Positions 15,556 to 22,696 of a stretch of DNA of 24,508 nt are shown here, one piece after another. A program made the position numbers and the translations under genes. Origin of the DNA: Puniceicoccales bacterium (lineage in GTDB: Bacteria > Verrucomicrobiota > Verrucomicrobiia > Opitutales > LL51); NCBI GenBank assembly GCA_031278845.1, contig JAITJQ010000056.1:1-24508 (forward strand), read 5' to 3'. The stretch's first letter is position 1. Every line of letters begins with the position of its first letter. The notes beneath the pieces were generated by a model. It was not told the origin of the DNA, searched no databases, and worked only from the letters and a program-made list of their open reading frames with translations.

Positions 15556-18246
15556 TTAAGGGGGCGATGGTGGGACGGAGAGATTATTAGCCCCCGCGGC
15601 GAAGCCGCGGGCGGGCCTCTGGCCCCTTGCGGATTGATCCAGTGGCGATGCCACTGGATCAATCCGCAACCCCTGACCAGGAGGCACCGCCTCCTGGTCA
15701 GGGGTTACAAGAGGAAGAATTCCCCTTGTCCTCTCAAATTTTTGATGTACTATTGGAGCTGGGGGAGGAAAAAGTTGCTTGCGTTTACTTTGAATAGCCT
15801 CGTTTTTGGGGGGTAAGATAGCAATAGGTGGAAAAAAGTATGTTTTGCCAAATGGATGCGATTGACTGTAGCCAAAAATGCCATCATTGAGTAAGGTTTT
15901 TAAATATTTTTGAATAAATTTAAAATTTTCGCCGGAAGTGATCATGTCCAGGTGAAGCGGTTCGGCGTGATCGTAGGGATCGCCATTGAGAATGAGCAGC
16001 TGAATGTGTTGGTAGCCAAGGGTACGCAGCATCAATCCGTAGAGGACCAGTTGCAGACCGGTCAGCGATTGGGGTAGGTTGGTAAATTTTTTGACTAATT
16101 TTTGAAGGTCGCTTTGGGAGGTGGTACCCGTTTTGAAATCAACGATGAGCATATTATTTTGGGCGTTATCTTTGTGGAATGTTTTTCGGAAAGGATACAG
16201 GGACAGAATGCAATCGATGCGGCCATGGAGTGGGAGAGAAATTCCATCGGGAAGCATAATCGGAGCATACAAATCGACCTCATTGATGATGAATGGAAAA
16301 GTTTCAAAAGTGGTGAGTTTTTTAGCCATAATCGATGCCTTTGCTTCCGAAGATCCGATGGCTTCTTGGAGTAATATTTGCGGTGAGATATTTGAAAATT
16401 TTTGTTGAAAATGCTGTTTTTGTAAAGCGATGTGCCCTTGAAGCTCCCGGAAAGAGGGGAGAATATCATGGGGCCAGTGTAAGAAATCATGAGTTAAAAT
16501 ACCTTCAAATTTACTTTTTTCAAACGACAACCGGGGGTGATCGTTTTTTAAAATATAGCGATACCAAATTTCTTCGGGATCGGAGTAGGCACGTTCGATG
16601 GCCGTAATGGGAAGTGAATAATTTTGAATTTCCGGGATCGTGTATTCAAATGCTCCCAAAATTGAGTGTTCATTGTTGCGAACTTCATGAATTTTCTTCA
16701 AAAAACCATATTGTTTGGAATTATTTTGTGTGATTTTTTTTGACGATAAATAAACGCCTTGTATGGCATTTGTGTCTAAATTTTTCCCCGTATATAGGGA
16801 GTAGCGTTCCATAAATTCCTGCGAGACATTGGATTTTATGGCGATATAATGCATATCTTTAGCCTGGAGCGATGAAATGGGAAACGGCGTGGAATTTGAA
16901 GTGTTTTGGGAAAAGATAATCATTTTATCGAATTGCAATTGCGATGCCGAGAAGGGATCGAGAAGGAAAATCGAGGCAGGGGGGGATATATCGGGTTTTG
17001 ATTCAAAATGGAGATGAAAAGCGTAATCTAGAAAGGCCTTCTTTGTCACTTGAAAATCTTGCAAAAAATGTTTTGCCGCCTCCATAATCTCAGGGATTAT
17101 GCGGCCTGTTTTTTGGGAAAATTCGTGAAATGAACCACTTTCACCTAGCATTGGGTAATGTTTGAGAACGTTTTTTAAGTAAGGGTTCTCGGAAAAATTA
17201 GTCAAATCTTGCACGTGAAGTGAAGGGTAATCGTTAAATATTTTTGTTAAAATCTTACCGATATCAATATTTTGTGGGAGCAGGTTCGGCTCTGAATGTT
17301 GTATGAAATCACAAAATTGCATGAATGATTTTAAATCATTTTTTACCTGCCAGCGATGCCAGGCGAAAGCAAGGTTATGGCGGGGAGTAGAAATGGGCCG
17401 AGGAAAGCCATTATGAAAAGGAATCTGTGCAGTTTCGAGATGATGTGCGACGAGTGTTGCGAAGGAGGGCGATGGGCAGATAATACCCGTATTTCCCTGT
17501 ATTTTTGCGGGCGAAAGTAATGCTTGGATGTATGTAGCGGCATCGATGGGATCGTCGACAAGAATAAAGTTTGCTTTGGCCGTTGAAGTTTTTGAGGAGT
17601 TATTTTCACTGATATTTTCCGCAGGTCCGAAAATATTTTCGAGCCATTCAAAGGTTGCCAATTCAGAATCGTCCCAGTCAAAAGCGAAAAATGTCACATG
17701 ATGTGCAATTTTTTGTAGTAATTTTAAAAAAGAAATGCCAAAATAATCCCGTGAAGAAAATCCAAAAAGTAGGCATTTTGCAAATAACTTGGGAGCACTT
17801 ACCGTAATTTTTTCCAGAGCTTGTCGGGGCATTTTCCAATTTAATGCCTGAATTTGTTGCTTCAATGATCGTAGGGCGTCGAATGTGTCCGGACTAGTCT
17901 TCCCTTGAATTGCACAATTTTCTTCTAAAAAAAACTGCAAAAGTACATGCGGTTCCAAATGAATTTGTTTGTTATGCGCTAAAAACTCAAGATCATCAAT
18001 GGAAATAATAGGATATTCAGTGAAATATCTGTTTAACATTTCCGAGGCAAATGTATCGAATGTATTAAATAAAAAATCGTTGCAAGCACAGCGATGATCC
18101 GAAAAAAACTGTTTCAAAAACATAATTTCGATCAGTGAATGGCAAAGAATAATGGAAGGAAGTTCAGAAAACTTTTCCCCACCATACATCTCCTGAAGCA
18201 AATGCTTTTCTATGGAACCGAAGTGATTGGCAATAAATCCCGACAT
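15556..18246 (-). CDS. AddB/RecB-like PD-(D/E)XK nuclease protein
   Basis: This is probably a component of an AddAB-type double-strand-break repair enzyme. The 896 residues have a long N-terminal region resembling an inactivated helicase (no Walker A seen) and a C-terminal RecB-type nuclease: GRIDCIL with D678, LIVDFKTGT with D703 and K705, and LQLVLYGLML as the Q-x-x-x-Y helix (about residue 734). Residues from about 844 onward (VTPDQEAVPPGQG to the end) are encoded by hairpin repeats at 15593-15704, so the natural C-terminus appears replaced. The ATG at 18246 follows a promoter (TTGATC, 18 bases, TATACT) with a 21-base leader. No AddA partner lies in the window. Divergence makes the family call moderate, but the nuclease motifs are clear. 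Confidence 0.82.
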   Translation of the reverse strand: MSGFIANHFGSIEKHLLQEMYGGEKFSELPSIILCHSLIEIMFLKQFFSDHRCACNDFLFNTFDTFASEMLNRYFTEYPIISIDDLEFLAHNKQIHLEPHVLLQFFLEENCAIQGKTSPDTFDALRSLKQQIQALNWKMPRQALEKITVSAPKLFAKCLLFGFSSRDYFGISFLKLLQKIAHHVTFFAFDWDDSELATFEWLENIFGPAENISENNSSKTSTAKANFILVDDPIDAATYIQALLSPAKIQGNTGIICPSPSFATLVAHHLETAQIPFHNGFPRPISTPRHNLAFAWHRWQVKNDLKSFMQFCDFIQHSEPNLLPQNIDIGKILTKIFNDYPSLHVQDLTNFSENPYLKNVLKHYPMLGESGSFHEFSQKTGRIIPEIMEAAKHFLQDFQVTKKAFLDYAFHLHFESKPDISPPASIFLLDPFSASQLQFDKMIIFSQNTSNSTPFPISSLQAKDMHYIAIKSNVSQEFMERYSLYTGKNLDTNAIQGVYLSSKKITQNNSKQYGFLKKIHEVRNNEHSILGAFEYTIPEIQNYSLPITAIERAYSDPEEIWYRYILKNDHPRLSFEKSKFEGILTHDFLHWPHDILPSFRELQGHIALQKQHFQQKFSNISPQILLQEAIGSSEAKASIMAKKLTTFETFPFIINEVDLYAPIMLPDGISLPLHGRIDCILSLYPFRKTFHKDNAQNNMLIVDFKTGTTSQSDLQKLVKKFTNLPQSLTGLQLVLYGLMLRTLGYQHIQLLILNGDPYDHAEPLHLDMITSGENFKFIQKYLKTLLNDGIFGYSQSHPFGKTYFFPPIAILPPKNEAIQSKRKQLFPPPAPIVHQKFERTRGILPLVTPDQEAVPPGQGLRIDPVASPLDQSARGQRPARGFAAGANNLSVPPSPP
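15593..15704. repeat. array of four GC-rich hairpins inside the 3' end of the AddB-like gene
   Basis: Four perfect palindromes: CCCGCGGC/GCCGCGGG (15593-15611, loop gaa); GGGCC/GGCCC (15613-15625, loop tct); an 18-bp stem starting GCGGATTGATCC (15629-15667, loop gat); and a 16-bp stem starting CCCCTGACCAGGAGGC (15670-15704, loop acc). The top of the last hairpin is identical to the one at 2397-2417, and the first is shared with 24209-24229. The reading frame runs through the whole array without a stop. Confidence 0.88.
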
Positions 18247-18267
18247 TACTCTTCAAAAAAAAGAAGC

Positions 18268-18297
18268 AGTATAATGTTGCAAGACCGGAAAGATCAA
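18268..18297 (-). promoter_or_regulatory. promoter of the AddB-like gene, overlapping a divergent -10
   Basis: Minus strand: TTGATC (18292-18297), an 18-base spacer and TATACT (18268-18273). On the plus strand a perfect TATAAT occupies 18270-18275 and could serve the RelE-like gene, though its -35 is poor. The two -10 boxes overlap by four bases, so polymerase binding in one direction would exclude the other. Confidence 0.5.
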
Positions 18298-18316
18298 TAC
18301 TTTAAATTCCGGGGTT

Positions 18317-18670
18317 ATGCATCAGATTACGTTCAGCAACCAAAGTTTAGCGGAGTTCAATAAAATGGATAAGCTAATTCAGTTACAGTTTATTGATAGA
18401 TTGGGCGGCTATTGCGATGAATGTTTGCGAAAAGAATTTTTAAATGTAAAAAAATTCCGCCGTAGCAATACGGACATTTATCGCTGCCGCATCAATGACC
18501 TGCGTGTGTATTTTGAAGCCAAAGAAGATATTATCCTTTGTACCTATATTTTACACCAGCACACGCTTTCTGACTTTGTGTATCGCAATAAATTACCTAT
18601 CAGCGATGAACAAATGTTCGAGCAATATGATTCGTTTTGGAAATATTTGGAGACATTATGTAAAAATTAA
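18317..18670 (+). CDS. RelE/ParE-like toxin-family protein
   Basis: The 117 residues resemble the 'cytotoxic translational repressor of toxin-antitoxin system' proteins I associate with Verrucomicrobia. A RelE-fold core is suggested by IYRCRINDLRVYFEAKEDIILCTYIL, where a basic strand is followed by the typical R-x-Y-F strand pair. After this come HQHTLSDFVYRNKLPISDEQ and a C-terminal helix (FWKYLETLCKN). It diverges from the AddB-like gene with 70 bases between them. No antitoxin reading frame lies next to it, so it may be a domesticated RelE-like protein rather than an active toxin. The ATG at 18317 has a GGGG just upstream, too close for normal spacing. Confidence 0.65.
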   Translation: MHQITFSNQSLAEFNKMDKLIQLQFIDRLGGYCDECLRKEFLNVKKFRRSNTDIYRCRINDLRVYFEAKEDIILCTYILHQHTLSDFVYRNKLPISDEQMFEQYDSFWKYLETLCKN

Positions 18671-18689
18671 AACCAGGTCCAGGAGATGG

Positions 18690-18710
18690 ATCCCCTAGCA
18701 GGGATTCTAA
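18690..18710 (-). repeat. eroded hairpin-module remnant between convergent genes
   Basis: In minus-strand sense TTAGAATCCCTGC followed by TAGGGGAT resembles the linker CTTAGAATCCCCGC of the module at 2382-2398 and 13774-13790. ATCCC and GGGAT pair around a short loop. It lies 15 bases after the EamA stop codon, again at a gene 3' end. Confidence 0.4.
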
Positions 18711-18725
18711 AATTTTGTATGCACA

Positions 18726-19664
18726 TTAACAGCAATGGGTTGGGATTTGTCGCTCGGTATAATTGTGTTTTTGAGATATTTTTACTTCACAGCGTACGAG
18801 ATAAATGACGCTAGGAATGATGATAATGGCACCCAAAATGGCGTTAGCCGAAATTTTTTCGTCAAAAAATAAATACCCAAATACACTCGCTAAAATCAGT
18901 TCCACGTAGCGGAAAGGTGCCGTTGCCGATACATCGACGTAGCTAAGCGATTTCAAAATGAAAAAAAGTAGAAAATTGGCACCTATACCTAAAAGAATAA
19001 GCAACATAATGTTTTGCCACCCCGTTGTAAATACTCCTGTCAAAGCATAGGCCGTGTCCTTCGAACAAATCATGGCCCCTAATGTGCATAGCATTGTGAA
19101 AAGACCCGTAAAAAACAGACTTCCCAACGTTGTTTCTTTGGTAACTAATTTTTTATTGAGAATGTCCAGTAGTGCAAAAAAAAAGGCCGATAGGAGGAAT
19201 AATGAGGCCGTTGCCGTTGAAAAAGAAGCCGTACGCGGATTAAGTACGGCCGCTACCCCTAGAAATCCAATGAAAGTCGCCCCAATACGTGCTTTTCCAA
19301 TTTTTTCTTTCAAAATAAGTGCCGCTAAAATTAATGTGAACATGGGTGTCGTAAAATTAATCAGACAGGCAATGCTTAATTGGGATACATCAAGACCGTA
19401 ACACCATATAAACATCCCAATAAATAGAATGAATCCCCTCAAGAAATTTGCCAAGAGGTAACGGCTGCAAAAATTTTCCCTATGTTGTAACATGAACGGC
19501 AGCAGGGCTAACGTACTAAAAAGAAATCGTCCCCATATAACTTGCAACGGACTCAGACTGCCTTCAAGAAGTTTTGTGATTACATCATTGGTCTCACATA
19601 CCATGAGACTCGCAATAAACCACGCGATTCCTTTGAAATAATACCGCCTCGATTCTTCCACCAT
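18726..19664 (-). CDS. EamA/DMT-superfamily permease
   Basis: This is a ten-helix inner-membrane transporter of the drug/metabolite superfamily. Two EamA repeats are visible: the first from about FKGIAWFIASLMV to GFLGVAAVLNP, the second from LFLLSAFFFALLDILNKKL to ILGAIIIIPSVIYLV. Conserved segments include VIWGRFLFSTLALLPF and the repeat ends LKEKIGKARIGATFIGFLGV and FFDEKISANAILGA. ATG 19664 (MVEESRRYYF) is preferred; an in-frame TTG at 19700 would add 12 residues and bring the start within 15 bases of the thioredoxin stop. Substrate is unknown. Host-associated bacteria use this family for S-adenosylmethionine or amino-acid exchange, but that is not shown here. Confidence 0.9.
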   Translation of the reverse strand: MVEESRRYYFKGIAWFIASLMVCETNDVITKLLEGSLSPLQVIWGRFLFSTLALLPFMLQHRENFCSRYLLANFLRGFILFIGMFIWCYGLDVSQLSIACLINFTTPMFTLILAALILKEKIGKARIGATFIGFLGVAAVLNPRTASFSTATASLFLLSAFFFALLDILNKKLVTKETTLGSLFFTGLFTMLCTLGAMICSKDTAYALTGVFTTGWQNIMLLILLGIGANFLLFFILKSLSYVDVSATAPFRYVELILASVFGYLFFDEKISANAILGAIIIIPSVIYLVRCEVKISQKHNYTERQIPTHCC

Positions 19665-19715
19665 GCTGAGAAATGGATCAAAAAGATTTTCGAAAGTCAA
19701 GTTTTTAATGGTCGT

Positions 19716-20027
19716 TCAGTGAAATTTTGCCAAAATATCAATTTTCGTCAATAGGCCAACCGTCTGATCAATCAATTTCCCGTTATCAAAAAATAGCATC
19801 GTTGGAATCGAAGAAATTTCGTACTCCTCCGTCAGGGAAGAACATTCATCCACATTGATTTTATAAATTGTAATATCTTCGTGTTCCGCGGATAGCGTTT
19901 CCAAAGTTTTCCCTAAGGAGCGACAGGGACCACACCAGGGCGCCCAAAAATCAATAATAACTTTTCCCTCATTTTCGCGGATCGTAGACTCAAATAAATC
20001 TTCAGAAAGAGGAATTACCTTTGGCAT
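19716..20027 (-). CDS. trxA: thioredoxin
   Basis: This is a cytoplasmic dithiol-disulfide oxidoreductase. The 103 residues form a single thioredoxin fold with the active site WCGPC (C32 and C35), the buried aspartate-containing strand VIIDFWAPW and the cis-proline P76 in SSIPTM, which positions the substrate. It has no signal peptide. It lies 51 bases upstream of the EamA ATG (15 from its alternative TTG) and is probably co-transcribed. The ATG at 20027 lacks a Shine-Dalgarno; TTGAAC (20056-20061), 16 bases and AACAAT (20034-20039) lie 6 bases before it, a weak but similarly placed promoter. Confidence 0.96.
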   Translation of the reverse strand: MPKVIPLSEDLFESTIRENEGKVIIDFWAPWCGPCRSLGKTLETLSAEHEDITIYKINVDECSSLTEEYEISSIPTMLFFDNGKLIDQTVGLLTKIDILAKFH

Positions 20028-20147
20028 ATTACAATTGTTAATGATTCTCTTTTTAGTTCAAGCCATTTTGCAAGGGGAGTTTGTCCATTGGTAACTTTTT
20101 GCCGGGGGATCTTTCCTGGGACCTGAGATTCCGGAAGAGGTTTAAAA

Positions 20148-20175
20148 CCCGCTCGACACTTCGCCGTCGAGCGGG
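20148..20175 (-). terminator. 10-bp hairpin upstream of trxA, possible terminator
   Basis: CCCGCTCGAC (20148-20157) pairs perfectly with GTCGAGCGGG (20166-20175) around an 8-base loop. In minus-strand sense it is followed by TTTT, so it could stop transcripts from the upstream effector cluster. The T run is short. The rest of 20028-20427 contains only a degenerate third copy of the duplicated 3' segments (20331-20416) and no convincing gene. Confidence 0.4.
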
Positions 20176-20427
20176 CAATCCATAAAACACTTTCTCTTTG
20201 AACTGAGATACTTATCCATTTCAAAAGAGAACGTTTTTTAGTTTATTTTACCATATGATTCCGACTCAGGCGGCTAAAGAAATATTCGACATTTCACGGA
20301 ACACAAGAAAATTCTACAATAATCTAAATTTAATCACTTCAAAGTGAGATCGTTTCCCGTCACAAATCAAACTTTCCTGCTGCTTCGCGACTGCGGTAAC
20401 GATCTCCTTATGAATGGTAGGGAAATT

Positions 20428-20802
20428 TCACTGTACTGCGCAGCATCCGCCTTCGCCGGAAGAATTCAACGGTGGCGTACTGTTGACGCCTTGACTCGCG
20501 AGCACATCTTTTATATATCTTAAACTCAGGGTAGCGTGGGTTGAACTATTGATCTTATCGAGCATACCCATGGCAAATTGAATGGCCTGATCTTGGGCAC
20601 GAATGGAAGAACCGACGGAACTAGCTATGGAACCGAGTAATTTTCCCGAGGTTTCCATTGCTTGTTTTTGGGTTTCAATTTTAGACATTTCAAAAGAAAT
20701 CGTACCAACCACAAAACAAACCTTTTTTCGCTTTGCGATTGGTAACGATCTCTTCATGAATGATAATAAGAAGAAGAAAATTTTCACTGTACTGCGCAGC
20801 AT
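20428..20802 (-). CDS. short chimeric paralogue in the effector-like cluster, CCAVQ tail
   Basis: The unrecognised frame of up to 124 residues joins two pieces found separately nearby. Its middle (SKIETQKQAMETSGKLLGSI, then IRAQDQAIQFAMGMLDKINS) matches the C-terminal helix region of the 327-residue protein at 21553-22536. Its end (YIKDVLASQGVNSTP, then SSGEGGCCAVQ) matches the tail of the ankyrin-like gene at 20784. The start is uncertain: ATG 20802 lies inside the preceding gene's last codons, and ATG 20757 or ATG 20688 are alternatives. It is probably a duplicated remnant that may still be expressed. The final CAVQ fits a CaaX box, with a second Cys next to it. Confidence 0.5.
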   Translation of the reverse strand: MLRSTVKIFFFLLSFMKRSLPIAKRKKVCFVVGTISFEMSKIETQKQAMETSGKLLGSIASSVGSSIRAQDQAIQFAMGMLDKINSSTHATLSLRYIKDVLASQGVNSTPPLNSSGEGGCCAVQ

Positions 20803-20883
20803 CCGCCTTCACCGGAAGAACTCAACAGTGGCGTACTGTTTACACCTTGACTCGTCAACACATCTTTTATATACTTCAAACCC
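20429..20883 (-). repeat. tandem duplication of a ~99-bp tail segment and its downstream flank
   Basis: 20429-20527 and 20785-20883 are about 90 percent identical by eye and encode the two CCAVQ tails; the last 27 bases of coding sequence are identical. Downstream of each, ggtaacgatctc followed by c/t-tatgaatg or tcatgaatg recurs (20395-20416 and 20741-20762). A third, eroded copy of the next segment lies at 20331-20390. Separately, 20549-20690 matches 21602-21743, the 3' end of the 327-codon gene. Confidence 0.85.
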
Positions 20884-21050
20884 TCAGTTTCTCCAAGCGT
20901 ATAATAACTTAGAAGTAGAAAGTTCATCGCATTAACATGAACACTCGTAAAGCAATCTTCTCTGCTAGGAATGCCGCTGATACTATCATTCTCATCACAC
21001 AGAGACCATTTCACCTTACTAACGTAATGGACATTAATTTCCCGAGTCAT
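20784..21050 (-). CDS. C-terminal half of the ankyrin-like protein (separate frame), CCAVQ tail
   Basis: The 88-codon frame begins at an ATG that overlaps the stop of the upstream frame (TTATGA). The frame is in fact open back to the G7 tract at 21125-21131, so with one extra G there it would continue the ankyrin-like gene as one protein of about 230 residues. It contains an ankyrin-like helix pair (NFLLLSYYTLGETEGLKYIK) followed by VLTSQGVNSTP and ends in SSGEGGCCAVQ. This may be translated separately, by coupling through the ATGA overlap, or only when the tract length changes. The CAVQ end fits a CaaX prenylation box. Confidence 0.5.
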   Translation of the reverse strand: MTREINVHYVSKVKWSLCDENDSISGIPSREDCFTSVHVNAMNFLLLSYYTLGETEGLKYIKDVLTSQGVNSTPLLSSSGEGGCCAVQ

Positions 21051-21478
21051 AAAAAAATCAAAAAGACATCGCTCTCCGTTCCATATAGCCCTCCAAAAGA
21101 GCCAATAGCAACCGGGGTCGTCCGCCCCCCCTGAGGTTGCTGAAAGGCGAGATAGGTGGTAATATCATCGTGTCTCCCGTAAACCGCTTCGCGGAACGCA
21201 TGATAAAAATAAGCTGGTGTTCGACCTTTTGGGGTATGCTCACAAGTATACCGGACAGCTCGAAAATTACCTCCCCGCGCAGCCCGAACCAACGGCTGGT
21301 CCTTTGCTTTTTCCCAATCTTGTACACGTCTTTGTCGATACGCTAATTGTTTTGGTGTAAGTGGTGCACCCGTAAGAACAACCCGGGGAGGTAGTTGTGA
21401 GAGCTGAGTTCCAAACACAAACGTGTACGATTTTGACAGAAAAATCAGCAGTAAAACCCTTAATAGCATATTCAACAT
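21047..21478 (-). CDS. secreted ankyrin-repeat-like protein, N-terminal part
   Basis: The 143 residues start with a hydrophobic signal peptide (MLNMLLRVLLLIFLSKSYTF) and continue with ankyrin-like helices: QPLVRAARGGNFRAVRYTCE and FREAVYGRHDDITTYLAF. Beyond a run of seven C on the plus strand (21125-21131) the frame loses protein character (GGRTTPVAIGSFGGLYG) and stops at 21047. The alternative frame after the tract stays open into the 20784-21050 segment, so the true product is probably longer. Ankyrin proteins in host-associated bacteria often target host proteins; the signal peptide implies Sec export first. The ATG at 21478 has TACATA 6 bases upstream and TTGACA at 21511-21516, but with a 20-base spacer. 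Confidence 0.55.
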   Translation of the reverse strand: MLNMLLRVLLLIFLSKSYTFVFGTQLSQLPPRVVLTGAPLTPKQLAYRQRRVQDWEKAKDQPLVRAARGGNFRAVRYTCEHTPKGRTPAYFYHAFREAVYGRHDDITTYLAFQQPQGGRTTPVAIGSFGGLYGTESDVFLIFL

Positions 21479-21510
21479 AACAGATATGTACCATGTCCAG
21501 TTCGATTTCG

Positions 21511-21533
21511 TGTCAAGCGTTTTTGGGGGGGGG
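21511..21533 (-). promoter_or_regulatory. -35 box next to a nine-base C tract upstream of the ankyrin-like gene
   Basis: In minus-strand sense, CCCCCCCCC (21525-21533), then AAAAACGC and TTGACA (21511-21516). A TACATA 20 bases further on precedes the ATG by 6 bases. The tract is placed where an UP element would be. The only other homopolymer of this kind I noticed is the G7 in the adjacent gene. Confidence 0.4.
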
Positions 21534-21552
21534 AATATTTTTAATTTCTTTT

Positions 21553-22536
21553 TTACCGCATATTGCCGATGATTCTGCTCAGACTGTCATGGGCCAGACT
21601 GTTGATCTTATCGAGCATACCCATGGCAAATTGAATGGCTTGGTCTTGGGCGCGGATAGAGGATTCGACGGAACTAGCTATGGAATCGAGTAATTTCCCC
21701 ATCGTTTCTGCCACTTGCTTTTGGGCATCAATTTTAGATATTTTGAGATCGAACTCAGCACAAATCAAACTCCCTGTCGATTCAATGATTGTTTTAACTG
21801 CTTCGCCGCCTAACTTTCCTGCTTTATTAATGTTCTCTCGTTGATCTTTCGTATATTTAAGGCCTCCTGCTTCACTGTCTCCTGCTCCGGTTTCCATATT
21901 AATCGACGTCTTGTTTTCACCCTTTTGCTGTGATTTGTTATAGGCGGCTGCATTAATGGCCGCATCCGCAAGAGTTGCAACCATTTTGGTTACCGCATCC
22001 GTAACAGCCTTTTTGTAAGCTAATTCTCCCTTTTCTTTGATCATATCCGCAATTTTCATGCCGTTCTGAAATTGCAACTGAGCTATTTCTGACCGTATCT
22101 GACGCTCTATGGACTTGTTCTCAAACGCATTGTTAATCATCAAAATCATGAGCTCCGCCGCCAAATCGTTGACCGACAGCTGACCATTATTACATTGATC
22201 AATAAGCGCATCCATCCTTTCCGGATCCAGTCCAGCTCGCATTTGCTCAGCAAGAGGAAGCGGCGTTCCACGAAACTGTATCATTTCCCTTGTCTTTTGA
22301 TCTTCAGGCGTTAGAGGTGGCTCTAGAATAATCCCCGGACCTCCGACGTTAACATTGCCGGAAGCCCCTATACTCAAAGTCGAATCCAAGGTGATCGCTG
22401 ACCCCCAAAGTTGAATATCCCCAGAAGGCCCTGGACCACCTCCCTTCGGTGTAACCCCCTGAACTCCCTCATCCCCATCAAGGGTAACTGGCGAAAAATC
22501 TATGGGTCCAAAATTACTAACTGGGATAGAAGGCAT
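21553..22536 (-). CDS. Ala/Ser-rich helical protein, possibly secreted (translocator- or effector-like)
   Basis: I do not recognise this 327-residue protein with confidence. Residues 1-70 are Gly/Pro-rich with beta-like repeats (DSTLSIGASGNVNVGGPG). Residues 75-175 are charged and helical (IERQIRSEIAQLQFQNGMKI, then ADMIKEKGELAYKKAV). A weakly hydrophobic Ala-rich segment follows (MVATLADAAINAAAY), then a Ser/Ala helical end (MGKLLDSIASSVESSIRAQD, then MGMLDKINSLAHDSLSR). The order of coiled coil, short hydrophobic stretch and amphipathic C-terminus recalls type III translocators of the YopD/EspB kind, but this is only a resemblance. There is no signal peptide. Its C-terminal region is duplicated in 20428-20802. 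The promoter TTGCCA, 16 bases, TATTAT lies 6 bases before the ATG. Confidence 0.72.
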   Translation of the reverse strand: MPSIPVSNFGPIDFSPVTLDGDEGVQGVTPKGGGPGPSGDIQLWGSAITLDSTLSIGASGNVNVGGPGIILEPPLTPEDQKTREMIQFRGTPLPLAEQMRAGLDPERMDALIDQCNNGQLSVNDLAAELMILMINNAFENKSIERQIRSEIAQLQFQNGMKIADMIKEKGELAYKKAVTDAVTKMVATLADAAINAAAYNKSQQKGENKTSINMETGAGDSEAGGLKYTKDQRENINKAGKLGGEAVKTIIESTGSLICAEFDLKISKIDAQKQVAETMGKLLDSIASSVESSIRAQDQAIQFAMGMLDKINSLAHDSLSRIIGNMR

Positions 22537-22542
22537 GGCTTT

Positions 22543-22570
22543 ATAATAAAATTTACGTAAAACATGGCAA
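22543..22570 (-). promoter_or_regulatory. promoter of the 327-codon gene
   Basis: Minus strand: TTGCCA (22565-22570), a 16-base spacer and TATTAT (22543-22548), then 6 bases to the ATG at 22536. There is no Shine-Dalgarno and no room for a 5' leader. Confidence 0.55.
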
Positions 22571-22660
22571 GCATTTATTAAAATAATTATTTTCTATTCC
22601 TGGAACTTCCACCACAATTGCTAGCAAACGATAAAAAAACAAATTATTGTATTTTTTGGC

Positions 22661-22690
22661 TTGCATTGCCTGTAATCTTAATAATTATAA
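22661..22690 (+). promoter_or_regulatory. possible promoter of secG
   Basis: TTGCAT (22661-22666), 18 bases and TTATAA (22685-22690; TATAAA one base on), then 6 bases to the GTG start at 22697. The -35 is weak and the region is A/T-rich. Confidence 0.4.
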
Positions 22691-22696
22691 ATCTAA

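Noticed and set aside
20015..20224. 69-codon minus-strand frame upstream of trxA (contains GFKPLPESQVPGKIP)
   Set aside because: It overlaps the trxA start and spans the perfect hairpin at 20148-20175. I see no family motif and no start signal. It could be a real small gene, but I cannot support it.
21058..21327. 89-codon frame overlapping the ankyrin-like gene
   Set aside because: It is a shifted frame of the same DNA. Its part after the G7 tract (LLLALLEGYMERRAM) looks protein-like but stops soon, whereas the third frame stays open to the CCAVQ tail.
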